From NCBI GenBank assembly GCA_002415785.1, contig DIAJ01000015.1:1-11865 (forward strand): a DNA stretch of 11,865 bases, written 5' to 3'. This stretch comes from Flavobacteriales bacterium UBA5081 (GTDB taxonomy: Bacteria > Bacteroidota > Bacteroidia > Flavobacteriales_E > Vicingaceae). Shown here piece by piece: positions 1 to 5,586 of this stretch. Each line of letters opens with the position of its first letter. Within the stretch, counting starts at the first letter, position 1. Under the pieces are notes generated by a model, which was not told the origin of the DNA, did no database searches, and was given only the letters and a program-made list of their open reading frames with translations. The translations under genes and the position numbers were made by a program.

Positions 1-106
1 TGCCTGCTGGATCTACTATTTCGGTTATCTCTGCTTTCGCAGTTTGGGACTTCGCAATGATGTGCTTACTCATCCAACCTAATAGCCTCGTATCTAGTTT
101 ATTCAC
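1..106 (-). CDS. possible 5' fragment of an unidentified gene running off the left edge
   Basis: On the minus strand a frame is open from a stop just upstream of position 106 to the window edge. It could start at GTG (106-104) or ATG (73-71, residue 12 of the longer form). The translation begins VNKLDTRLLGWMSKHIIAKS and ends in EITEIVDPAG at the edge. It is rich in Lys, Glu and Ile and looks like an ordinary soluble Bacteroidota N-terminus, but it is only about 35 residues and I do not recognise a family. The plus strand is also open here in two frames without a start (one to 82, one to about 230), so the reading direction is not settled. Low confidence. Confidence 0.25.
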   Translation of the reverse strand, partial: MNKLDTRLLGWMSKHIIAKSQTAKAEITEIVDPAG

Positions 107-284
107 TTCTTCTTATTTTTTTATGGGTGTTCATCAGTCGCTTCGCTCGTGTCTGTTCGTCGGTTCAGATTTTTGTAGTCTCGCTTACTTCACTTCTAAG
201 GTCACCCTTAACAAGCTTGCGACTTACTAAAGCTTCGGAGCGTCACCTCCGCGCATTCGGAACCTGTCTGCCGACAAAGGCAGG
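107..284. other. non-coding stretch with small hairpins, left flank of the cassette-like region
   Basis: No convincing gene is seen. The stretch is locally GC-richer than the coding DNA around it. It contains a hairpin CGGAG-CGTCAC-CTCCG at 236-251 and, overlapping its right end, an imperfect inverted repeat around 263-284 (CCTGTCTGCC with GGCAGG). Similar small hairpins precede the second copy of the 59-bp repeat at 1256-1279 and 1287-1296. This suggests the 3' end of a cassette-like unit, possibly acting as a transcription stop. Short reading frames across this stretch are Ser/Arg/Leu-rich and do not look like protein. Confidence 0.35.
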
Positions 285-343
285 CTTGCACCCTTTGGGG
301 CATTCTTGTAAAAGAACTATAATTACTATTCAAGGCATACACA
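285..343 (+). repeat. 59-bp direct repeat, copy 1
   Basis: It matches positions 1298-1356 at 53 of 59 bases with no gaps. The shared core includes CACCCTTTGGG and TTGTAAAAGAACTATA. Both copies end at the left arm of a long attC-like palindrome, so the repeat travels with that structure. It lies outside any believable coding frame. Function is unknown; it may be part of the mobile cassette end or may carry a promoter or terminator. Confidence 0.8.
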
Positions 344-465
344 GCACCTAAGAAAACATGGGGCGACACGAACTGAAAGCAAGCATAGAACTTCGTACAT
401 TGCTCATCACGGGCGGACACGAAAGTTCTCCTAAAGCCCCACGTTTCTTAGCGTAACCGTTGTGC
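339..465 (+). repeat. attC-like imperfect palindrome 1 (candidate integron recombination site)
   Basis: The outer arms ACACAGC (339-345) and GTTGTGC (459-465) pair at six of seven positions, one being a G-T wobble. Inner arms pair perfectly: CTAAGAAA (348-355) with TTTCTTAG (444-451) and GGGGC (360-364) with GCCCC (436-440). The arms between them differ in length by one base, giving an unpaired base as in attC sites. The right arm resembles the R' core GTTRRRY but has T at the second R. Total length of 127 bp is within the usual attC range. The assignment is by structure only; no integrase is in the window. Confidence 0.5.
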
Positions 466-498
466 GTCAGCAAAAAGACACTCTCACTAAAATAACAC

Positions 499-529
499 TT
501 GTTTCTTAATTAGGAAACTTTTAACTTTG
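499..529 (+). promoter_or_regulatory. promoter and candidate operator of the toxin-antitoxin pair
   Basis: TTG at 499-501 and TAACTTTG at 522-529 are separated by 20 bases, which fits the Bacteroidota promoter form TTG-N17-23-TAnnTTTG. Transcription would start around 535, giving a leader of about ten bases before the toxin ATG at 546. Between the two boxes, 501-518 forms an 18-bp palindrome (GTTTCTTAATTAGGAAAC) with a single mismatched pair. That position is where a HigA-type antitoxin would be expected to bind and repress. The operator role is inferred. Confidence 0.6.
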
Positions 530-545
530 TTGAGAACAAAAATGA

Positions 546-917
546 ATGGACGATTATAAATTCCGGGTGGAGTTTATGGAAGATGCAAAGCAGTTTCTTG
601 ACAAGCTTGACGAAAAGGCTAGAGATAAAGTTTACTACAATATTTGGAAAGCACGAAGCACAAACGACAAGGAGCTTTTCAAGAAACTTCAAGACGAAAT
701 TTGGGAATTTAGAACTAAATACAGCAAGTCATATTATCGACTCTTTGCATTTTGGGACAAAACTGACAAAGAAGACACTGTGGTGATTTCAACACACGGA
801 CTTATCAAGAAAACAGATAAAATACCAAAAAGTGAAATTACCAAAGCAGAACGATTGAGACAACAGTACCTTACCTATCGGCAGGCAGGGTTTAACAGCA
901 AAAACAAAGGAAAATGA
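546..917 (+). CDS. higB: RelE/HigB-family toxin (phage Gp49-like)
   Basis: The 123-residue product matches the Gp49-like/HigB branch of the RelE toxin superfamily, ribosome-dependent mRNA interferases that block translation. Recognisable parts are the central EIWEFRTKYSKSYYRLFAFW block (about residues 51-70), then VVISTHGLIKKTDKIPKSEI (79-98) and the helical AERLRQQYL near the C-terminus. These Arg, Tyr and Lys residues form the basic active surface in the family. The start at 546 follows a good promoter by about ten bases. The stop overlaps the next ATG in ATGA (914-917), so toxin and antitoxin are translationally coupled. Toxin-first order is typical of HigBA. It is intact and lies between two attC-like palindromes, a common setting for such modules. 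The family is secure; toxicity and target are not visible here. Confidence 0.88.
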   Translation: MDDYKFRVEFMEDAKQFLDKLDEKARDKVYYNIWKARSTNDKELFKKLQDEIWEFRTKYSKSYYRLFAFWDKTDKEDTVVISTHGLIKKTDKIPKSEITKAERLRQQYLTYRQAGFNSKNKGK

Positions 918-1219
918 AGACATACAGTTTAGAAGAGATGACCGATAAACACATCGGTAAAAAAGGAACAAAAAAAAGAGATGAATTCGATTATGAACTT
1001 CGTCTTGACTTAATAGGACATTCCATAAAACAAGCAAGAAAAGAACGACACTTGACACAAGATCAACTTGGGAAACTTGTTGGCGTAAAGAAAGCTCAAA
1101 TCTCCAAGATTGAGAATAGCGTTACCGATGCCAGGTTTTCGACCATTTTAAAAGTGTTTAAAGTGTTGGGAGCCAAAGTGAATTTTAATGTAGAGCTTAG
1201 TAATCAAAAGTTAGCGTAA
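914..1219 (+). CDS. higA: HigA-type antitoxin, XRE/HTH_3 DNA-binding protein
   Basis: The 101-residue product has a Cro/C1-type helix-turn-helix at about residues 36-90 (IKQARKERHLTQDQLGKLVG, then VKKAQISKIENSVTDARFST). It is preceded by a charged N-terminal tail and followed by a short beta-like end (AKVNFNVELS). Members of this family bind and neutralise the cognate toxin and repress their own promoter. The start codon overlaps the toxin stop by four bases, which favours coupled synthesis. The candidate operator at 501-518 is the natural site for autoregulation. The last codons with the stop (TTAGCGTAAC) repeat a 10-mer found inside the first attC-like palindrome (448-457), which may be coincidence. 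The pairing with HigB rests on family and position. Confidence 0.87.
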   Translation: MKTYSLEEMTDKHIGKKGTKKRDEFDYELRLDLIGHSIKQARKERHLTQDQLGKLVGVKKAQISKIENSVTDARFSTILKVFKVLGAKVNFNVELSNQKLA

Positions 1220-1243
1220 CGACCAAAAAAGCCGACCGCACAA

Positions 1244-1283
1244 TCGAGTAGACGGCTCCGCCCCAAAATAGGAGCGGAGTTCG
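1244..1283 (+). repeat. 40-bp direct repeat, copy 1, with hairpin
   Basis: It matches 2027-2066 at 35 of 40 bases without gaps, beginning TCGAGTAGAC and ending GGAGCGGAGTTCG. In this copy CTCCGC (1256-1261) pairs with GCGGAG (1274-1279) across a 12-base loop, a possible weak terminator after the antitoxin. In the second copy the left arm is mutated and the hairpin is lost. A palindrome TTGCCGGCAA follows at 1287-1296. Both copies sit shortly downstream of a plus-strand gene, so the element appears to mark the 3' side of each cassette-like unit. Confidence 0.75.
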
Positions 1284-1297
1284 CCTTTGCCGGCAAG

Positions 1298-1356
1298 CTT
1301 TCACCCTTTGGGACATTTTTGTAAAAGAACTATATTTACCATTCAAGGCACACACA
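1298..1356 (+). repeat. 59-bp direct repeat, copy 2
   Basis: This is the partner of 285-343, with six mismatches in 59 bases. It stops two bases before the left arm of the second attC-like palindrome. The divergence between copies is about 10 percent, so the duplication is not very recent, or the two units were acquired separately from a related pool. Confidence 0.8.
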
Positions 1357-1358
1357 AT

Positions 1359-1468
1359 GTATAACCGCAATTACGGCGGATTCGACTACGTCCGAATCCA
1401 CTCGGAATTGCTAAAGTCTGTGCCAAACCGAAAGTAATCGCTAATTTAACCCTAACTGACGGTTATAC
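1359..1468 (+). repeat. attC-like imperfect palindrome 2 (candidate integron recombination site)
   Basis: The outer arms GTATAACCG (1359-1367) and CGGTTATAC (1460-1468) pair perfectly over nine bases. They continue inward as CAATTA (1368-1373) with TAACTG (1453-1458), five of six pairs, leaving A1459 unpaired as an extrahelical base. The core GTTATAC resembles R' (GTTRRRY, one deviation) and GTATAAC resembles R''. Inside lies a further perfect 7-bp hairpin, GGATTCG (1378-1384) with CGAATCC (1393-1399). The length of 110 bp and nested arms are typical of attC sites. The next gene begins about 30 bases downstream, as in cassette arrays. No integrase is visible. Confidence 0.55.
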
Positions 1469-1498
1469 GAGACCGTTAGCATTAATTACCAAAACGAC

Positions 1499-2020
1499 TT
1501 GATTCAATCAAAGAAACCAGTATACCCTCTAAGTAAATTCAAAATCGGAATAGGTGCTATCACAATAGCTTCGATTTATGGATTTTTCAGATATGGTTTA
1601 TATAGTGGACTATTGGTTACCTCAATTGGGCTATTTGTAGTGTTTCTTTATTTGATAGTTTTAGAACTATTTGAAAAGTATTTTGATGGTTGGGAAATAA
1701 AGGAGGACTCAGTAATCCTCAGTAGGGTTTCATTTTTTGGACGGACTGATAAAAAGTTGATAAAATTTAAAGAGATTAATTCAATACTATACATCAAACC
1801 TGCTGCGTATAGAACCTTTTCTTTCAAATTAAAGACAAATAAAGAGACTCTTACTCTAATGCCTGCAATGGATATATACAATTTTGGAGAAACATTGAAA
1901 CACTTAAAAGACAAAGGAATAACAATTGATTTTCTTGAAAGTGATCGTGAACTAGAGTTGTACTTAAATGATCGAATTGAAGCAATCCCAATGACCAATG
2001 ACATGAAAATAAAAAACTAA
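1499..2020 (+). CDS. unrecognised two-TM membrane protein with possible PH-like domain
   Basis: The 173-residue product has two hydrophobic segments near the N-terminus (about residues 15-33 and 37-57) separated by a short RYGLY turn. A soluble part of alternating beta strands and a helix follows (65-148, from WEIKEDSVIL through LIKFKEINSILYIK to FGETLKHLKDKG). This layout recalls bacterial membrane-anchored PH-like proteins, but I cannot name a family. The frame opens at 1460 inside the palindrome and contains no ATG before residue 121. TTG at 1499 is the most usable start, and ATT at 1481 is an alternative. The gene lies 30 bases after the attC-like site, in the same orientation as the toxin-antitoxin pair. 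It may therefore be a cassette gene, or a gene whose original start was removed on insertion. Base composition is AT-rich, like its neighbours. Confidence 0.65.
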   Translation: MIQSKKPVYPLSKFKIGIGAITIASIYGFFRYGLYSGLLVTSIGLFVVFLYLIVLELFEKYFDGWEIKEDSVILSRVSFFGRTDKKLIKFKEINSILYIKPAAYRTFSFKLKTNKETLTLMPAMDIYNFGETLKHLKDKGITIDFLESDRELELYLNDRIEAIPMTNDMKIKN

Positions 2021-2026
2021 TGCTAG

Positions 2027-2066
2027 TCGAGTAGACAGCTACACCCCTAAATAGGAGCGGAATTCG
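2027..2066 (+). repeat. 40-bp direct repeat, copy 2, without the following 59-bp repeat or palindrome
   Basis: It is the partner of 1244-1283 with five mismatches. It starts seven bases after the stop of the membrane-protein gene. Unlike copy 1, it is not followed by the 59-bp element or an attC-like palindrome; the sequence runs within 35 bases into the terminator of accC. This looks like the truncated right edge of the cassette-like region. Confidence 0.7.
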
Positions 2067-2100
2067 TACTTAACAACCACATCTTTTTTGGCATAAAATA

Positions 2101-2134
2101 AAAACGCCCCTGCAAAATTTTGCAGGGGCGTTTT
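2101..2134. terminator. perfect 34-bp palindrome, probable bidirectional terminator
   Basis: The 17-base arm AAAACGCCCCTGCAAAA is followed immediately by its exact reverse complement, giving a GC-rich stem (CGCCCCTGC/GCAGGGGCG) flanked by A and T tracts on both sides. It lies 18 bases beyond the accC stop on the minus strand and downstream of the plus-strand membrane-protein gene. It can therefore serve as an intrinsic terminator for both convergent units. Confidence 0.85.
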
Positions 2135-2152
2135 ACTTAAAATTATTTCAAA

Positions 2153-3505
2153 TTAATCCTCTTGAGGAGGCTCTAATTTAAATGTATCCATAAATTTCGT
2201 TGTACAATCTCCGGCTTTAAACTTCTCATCCCTCATCAATTGCTGATGAAATGGAATGGTCGTTTTAATGCCTTCAATAACGTACTCACTTAAGGCCCTC
2301 TCCATTTTCTCAATAGCTTCTTCTCGCGTTTGTGCAACGGTAATCAGCTTAGAGATCATTGAGTCATAATATGGAGGAATAACATAACCGGCATAAACAT
2401 GTGTGTCGATTCTAACTCCATGACCACCCGGTGCATGATAAGTGGTAATCGCACCCGGACTTGGTCTAAAGTCGTTAAACGGATCTTCTGCATTAATTCT
2501 ACACTGAATAGCGTGCATTTGCGGATAGTAATTTTTACCCGAAATTTTATGCCCGGCTGCAATTTTGATTTGCTCTTTAATCAAGTCAAAGTTGATTACT
2601 TCTTCAGTAATGGTGTGCTCAACTTGAATCCGCGTATTCATCTCCATAAAGTAGAAGTTTCGGTCTTTGTCAACCAAAAACTCAACTGTACCTACGCCTT
2701 CATAATTAACTGCTGCAGCTGCTTTAATTCCGGCTTCTCCCATTTTTTCTCTAAGTTCATCCGTCATAAATGGAGAAGGAGTTTCTTCTACCAATTTTTG
2801 ATGACGACGCTGAATGGAACAGTCACGCTCAGATAAATGACAATAGTTGCCAAATTGATCACCGGCAATTTGGATTTCAATGTGTCGAGGTTCTTCGATG
2901 AACTTCTCCATATACATGCCGTCGTTTCCAAAAGCTGCTGCTGCTTCTTTTCGGGCACTTTCCCAGGCTGCCTCGAGTTCATTTTCGCTGCGAATGATGC
3001 GCATTCCTTTACCACCACCACCGGCAGTAGCTTTCATCATTACCGGATAACCTATTTCCTTGGCTGATTTTTTGGCGTGTTTTAAATCCTCCAATAAACC
3101 CTCAGAACCTGGAACAGTAGGAACTCCTGCTTTGATCATAGTCGTTTTTGCAGAAGCTTTATCGCCCATTCCATCAATCATTTCCGGAGATGCCCCGATA
3201 AATTTTATACCGTGCTCATCACAAATTTTAGAAAACTTGGCATTCTCTGAAAGGAATCCATAACCCGGATGAATGGCATCAGCATTGGTGATTTCTGCTG
3301 CTGCTATGATGTTGGATATTTTTAAATAGGAATTGGCGCTTTGTGCCGGACCAATGCATACTGCTTCATCTGCAAATCGCACGTGCAAACTATCTTTATC
3401 TGCGGTAGAATAAACAGCAACTGTTTTAATACCCATTTCTTTACAAGTACGAAGCACGCGAAGCGCAATCTCACCTCGATTGGCAATTAATACCTTTTTA
3501 AACAT
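2153..3505 (-). CDS. accC: acetyl-CoA carboxylase, biotin carboxylase subunit
   Basis: AccC uses ATP and bicarbonate to carboxylate the biotin of AccB, the first half-reaction of malonyl-CoA synthesis in the cytoplasm. The 450 residues match the usual length. Visible parts are the N-terminal fold MFKKVLIANRGEIALRVLRT, the ATP-grasp lysine in YPVMMKATAGGGGKGMR (residue 158 with the glycine loop 162-167), ERDCSIQRRHQKLVEETPSP (227-246), the metal and catalytic set E275, E288, N290 and R292 in FMEMNTRIQVEH, and R336 in CRINAEDP. All expected key residues are present. accB lies 42 bases upstream on the same strand, so the two are probably one transcript ending at the 2101-2134 hairpin. A carboxylase subunit for another acyl-CoA is conceivable, but the accB and fabH neighbours make AccC by far the best reading. 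Confidence 0.95.
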   Translation of the reverse strand: MFKKVLIANRGEIALRVLRTCKEMGIKTVAVYSTADKDSLHVRFADEAVCIGPAQSANSYLKISNIIAAAEITNADAIHPGYGFLSENAKFSKICDEHGIKFIGASPEMIDGMGDKASAKTTMIKAGVPTVPGSEGLLEDLKHAKKSAKEIGYPVMMKATAGGGGKGMRIIRSENELEAAWESARKEAAAAFGNDGMYMEKFIEEPRHIEIQIAGDQFGNYCHLSERDCSIQRRHQKLVEETPSPFMTDELREKMGEAGIKAAAAVNYEGVGTVEFLVDKDRNFYFMEMNTRIQVEHTITEEVINFDLIKEQIKIAAGHKISGKNYYPQMHAIQCRINAEDPFNDFRPSPGAITTYHAPGGHGVRIDTHVYAGYVIPPYYDSMISKLITVAQTREEAIEKMERALSEYVIEGIKTTIPFHQQLMRDEKFKAGDCTTKFMDTFKLEPPQED

Positions 3506-3547
3506 TATTTATATAGTTTTTAGGTAATACAATAATTAAAAGCTTAA

Positions 3548-4090
3548 TTAAGCAGGCTCAACCAAGAATAAAGGTTGGTCGTATTCTACCGGAGTAGCAT
3601 CGTCAACTAAAACCTTTACAATCTTTCCTGAAACTTCACTTTCAATTTCATTGAAAAGCTTCATCGCTTCAATTACACAAACTGTGTCGCCTTGATTTAC
3701 AGTATCACCTACTTTTGCAAACTCAGGTTTGTCAGGTGATGGCTTGCGGTAGAAAGTTCCAATCATTGGAGATTTAATTTCAATGTAATTGGCTTCTTTT
3801 TCTTTCTCTTCTTTCGCAGCTTTGTCAGCTTTGCTCTCTTCAGCAGTTGCAGCTTGTGGCTGTGGTGCAGGAGCTACAGGCTGTGCCGGCATTTGAGCAG
3901 GCATACCTTGCATTTGCTGAGCAGGAATCATTTGAGTTACCACTTGCTGAGGCTCAGGCTCACCTTTTTTCCCTTTTTTGTAAGGAGGAGTTTTAATGTT
4001 GATTTTAAAGTCTTTGTCTTCAATCTCTACTTCACTAACTCCCGACTTAGAAACGAATTTAATCAGTTCTTGAATTTCGCTAATTTTCAT
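3548..4090 (-). CDS. accB: acetyl-CoA carboxylase, biotin carboxyl carrier protein (BCCP)
   Basis: AccB carries the biotin that AccC charges and the carboxyltransferase discharges onto acetyl-CoA. With the start at 4090 the product has 180 residues. It contains an N-terminal helix MKISEIQELIKFVSKSGVSE, a flexible Pro/Gln/Ala/Met-rich linker (about 44-82), an acidic-basic stretch (84-99), and the C-terminal biotinyl domain from about 102. The biotinylated lysine is K144 in VCVIEAMKLFNEI, and the thumb region is KSPMIGTFYRKPSPDKPEF. A longer reading from 4132 adds 14 residues (MFYCVRFLKIKHKP). I reject it because its ATG overlaps a candidate -7 box and BCCPs normally begin at MKI. The carboxyltransferase genes accA and accD are not in the window. 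Confidence 0.95.
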   Translation of the reverse strand: MKISEIQELIKFVSKSGVSEVEIEDKDFKINIKTPPYKKGKKGEPEPQQVVTQMIPAQQMQGMPAQMPAQPVAPAPQPQAATAEESKADKAAKEEKEKEANYIEIKSPMIGTFYRKPSPDKPEFAKVGDTVNQGDTVCVIEAMKLFNEIESEVSGKIVKVLVDDATPVEYDQPLFLVEPA

Positions 4091-4129
4091 AGGTTTATGT
4101 TTTATTTTTAGGAACCTTACACAGTAAAA

Positions 4130-4137
4130 CAAATTTA
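4130..4137 (-). promoter_or_regulatory. candidate -7 box of accBC
   Basis: Read on the minus strand this is TAAATTTG, a full match to the Bacteroidota -7 motif TAnnTTTG. It places transcription start near 4124, with a leader of roughly 35 bases before the accB ATG at 4090. No clear TTG was found at the expected -33 spacing, so the call is moderate. It supports the shorter accB start. Confidence 0.45.
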
Positions 4138-4210
4138 ACTTTACTGCTCTGATTTTAGAATACTAATGTAATGAAAGATAAAATTATAAATTCTTTATTA
4201 GAATGCAATA

Positions 4211-5215
4211 CTACTTTGAGGAACTATCGTATGCCCATTTTAGGTAAATAGCTCCCCAGGTGAATCCTCCTCCAAAAGCCGACAACACTAGATTGTCTCC
4301 TTTTTTGAGTTCATTTTCCCACTCCCACAAACACAGTGGAATCGTTCCATTCGTGGTATTGCCGTACTTGTGAATATTTAACATCACCTGTTCTTCACCA
4401 ACACCCATTCTTCGGGCAGTGGCATCAATAATTCTTTTATTAGCCTGATGAGGAACTAAATAACGAATATCTTCGCTTTTTAAGTTGTTTCGCTCCATAA
4501 TTTCAGCAGAAACCTCTGCCATATTGGTAACGGCAAACTTAAATACCGGTTGACCTTCTTGATACACAAAGTGCTCTTTGGCATCCACCGTTTCATGAGT
4601 TGCAGGTTTAACAGAACCGCCGGCTTTTTGATGTAAGTGCACTCGCCCTGAACCGTCGCTGCGCATAATGGTATCCATAATGCCAATTTCGTCTTCGGTA
4701 GGTTCTAGCAATGCAGCTCCACAACCATCTCCAAAAATAATACAAGTCGTACGATCGGAATAGTCAATAATCGACGACATTTTATCGCCTCCTACAACCA
4801 CTACTTTTTTATATTGACCTGACTCTACATATTTTGAAGCAGTAGTTAATCCATATAAAAATCCAGAACAAGCAGCCATTAAGTCAAAACCAAAAGCATT
4901 TTTTGCTCCAATTTTGTCGGTAATTATATTGGCTGTAGCCGGAAAAACTAAATCAGGTGTAACTGTACAGCAGATTAATAAGTCAATTTCTTCTGCAGAA
5001 ATTCCTCGTTTTTTTAACAGCTCGTTAACGGCTTCTACAGCCATATCCGAGGTGCCAAGACCTTCTCCTTTTAGAATTCGCCTTTCTTTAATTCCGGTTC
5101 TACTGGTAATCCACTCGTCATTAGTGTCTACCATTGTTTCCAAAATCTCATTGGTTAAACGGTACTCAGGTACATATCCGCCAATAGCAGTAATGGCTGC
5201 TCGGGTTTTTGTCAT
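4211..5215 (-). CDS. fabH: beta-ketoacyl-ACP synthase III
   Basis: FabH condenses an acyl-CoA primer with malonyl-ACP to start fatty acid synthesis; in Bacteroidota it often accepts branched primers, which the sequence cannot settle. The 334 residues show the thiolase-fold triad: C116 in DLMAACSGFLYG, H256 in VPHQANKRIID and N286 in HKYGNTTNGTIP. The family signatures WITSRTGIKERR (35-46) and a Gly-rich C-terminal end LSAFGGGFTWGAIYLKW are also present. The start at 5215 gives the normal N-terminus (MTKTRAAITAIGGYVPEYRL). A terminator-like hairpin lies between rpmF and fabH, so fabH probably has its own promoter, though I found no strong one. It lies 120 bases upstream of accB, whose product feeds the same pathway. 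Confidence 0.96.
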   Translation of the reverse strand: MTKTRAAITAIGGYVPEYRLTNEILETMVDTNDEWITSRTGIKERRILKGEGLGTSDMAVEAVNELLKKRGISAEEIDLLICCTVTPDLVFPATANIITDKIGAKNAFGFDLMAACSGFLYGLTTASKYVESGQYKKVVVVGGDKMSSIIDYSDRTTCIIFGDGCGAALLEPTEDEIGIMDTIMRSDGSGRVHLHQKAGGSVKPATHETVDAKEHFVYQEGQPVFKFAVTNMAEVSAEIMERNNLKSEDIRYLVPHQANKRIIDATARRMGVGEEQVMLNIHKYGNTTNGTIPLCLWEWENELKKGDNLVLSAFGGGFTWGAIYLKWAYDSSSK

Positions 5216-5310
5216 TTTTTTTTCCTTTTGTTCATCAATTCAGGAGAAATTTCTGTGGCTAAAGTAGGTCTAAATTGCAAAAAATCATAATTAGAACTAA
5301 AGCTTAACAG

Positions 5311-5342
5311 AAAAGGTGAAATACTTTCGCATTTCACCTTTT
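5311..5342 (-). terminator. intrinsic terminator downstream of rpmF
   Basis: AAAAGGTGAAAT (5311-5322) and ATTTCACCTTTT (5331-5342) are perfect 12-base complements around an 8-base loop. On the minus strand the hairpin ends in a short T run. It sits about 50 bases after the rpmF stop and before fabH, so it should end or attenuate the DUF177-rpmF transcript. Confidence 0.75.
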
Positions 5343-5391
5343 GAAATTGAATTTTGCTTATCTTTTAAGACGCACAAACTTGTGTATTATT

Positions 5392-5580
5392 TTAAGCTTC
5401 AGCTTTTTCCATAACTACTTTACCTTTGTAGTAAAGCTTGCCTTCATACCAATGTGCTCTGTGGTATAAATGAGGCATTCCAGTAGTTGGACAAGTAGCA
5501 ATGGTTGGAGCTTCCGCCTTATAATGCGTTCTTCTTTTGTCTCTTCTCGTTTTGGAGATTTTTCGTTTAGGATGTGCCAT
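5392..5580 (-). CDS. rpmF: 50S ribosomal protein L32
   Basis: A structural protein of the large ribosomal subunit near the peptidyl transferase exit region. The 62 residues begin with the diagnostic MAHPKRKISKTRRDKRRTHYK basic stretch. The zinc-ribbon half is degenerate: of the four cysteines of the classical form only C30 in TCPTTG remains, and the second pair is replaced by HRAHWYEG. I recall this cysteine-poor type as usual in Bacteroidota, so it is a lineage trait and not damage. It starts six bases after the DUF177 stop, the conserved yceD-rpmF pairing, and is followed by a strong hairpin. Confidence 0.97.
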   Translation of the reverse strand: MAHPKRKISKTRRDKRRTHYKAEAPTIATCPTTGMPHLYHRAHWYEGKLYYKGKVVMEKAEA

Positions 5581-5586
5581 AATCTA

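Noticed and set aside
127..351. 74-codon plus-strand reading frame
   Set aside because: It is Ser/Arg/Leu-rich, crosses the 59-bp repeat and the start of the palindrome, and resembles no protein family.
208..420. 70-codon minus-strand reading frame
   Set aside because: It runs through the repeat and the attC-like palindrome, so its openness is better explained by non-coding structure.
789..1058. 89-codon minus-strand frame opposite the toxin-antitoxin genes
   Set aside because: It is an antisense shadow of two well-supported overlapping genes, with a Phe/Leu-rich composition expected from complementing Lys-rich codons.
1648..2004. 118-codon minus-strand frame opposite the membrane-protein gene
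   Set aside because: It is a Ser/Ile/Lys-rich shadow with no recognisable domain, and the plus strand has a coherent TM and beta-strand layout.
4091..4132. 14-residue N-terminal extension of AccB
   Set aside because: The upstream ATG overlaps a candidate -7 box and the extension does not resemble BCCP N-termini.
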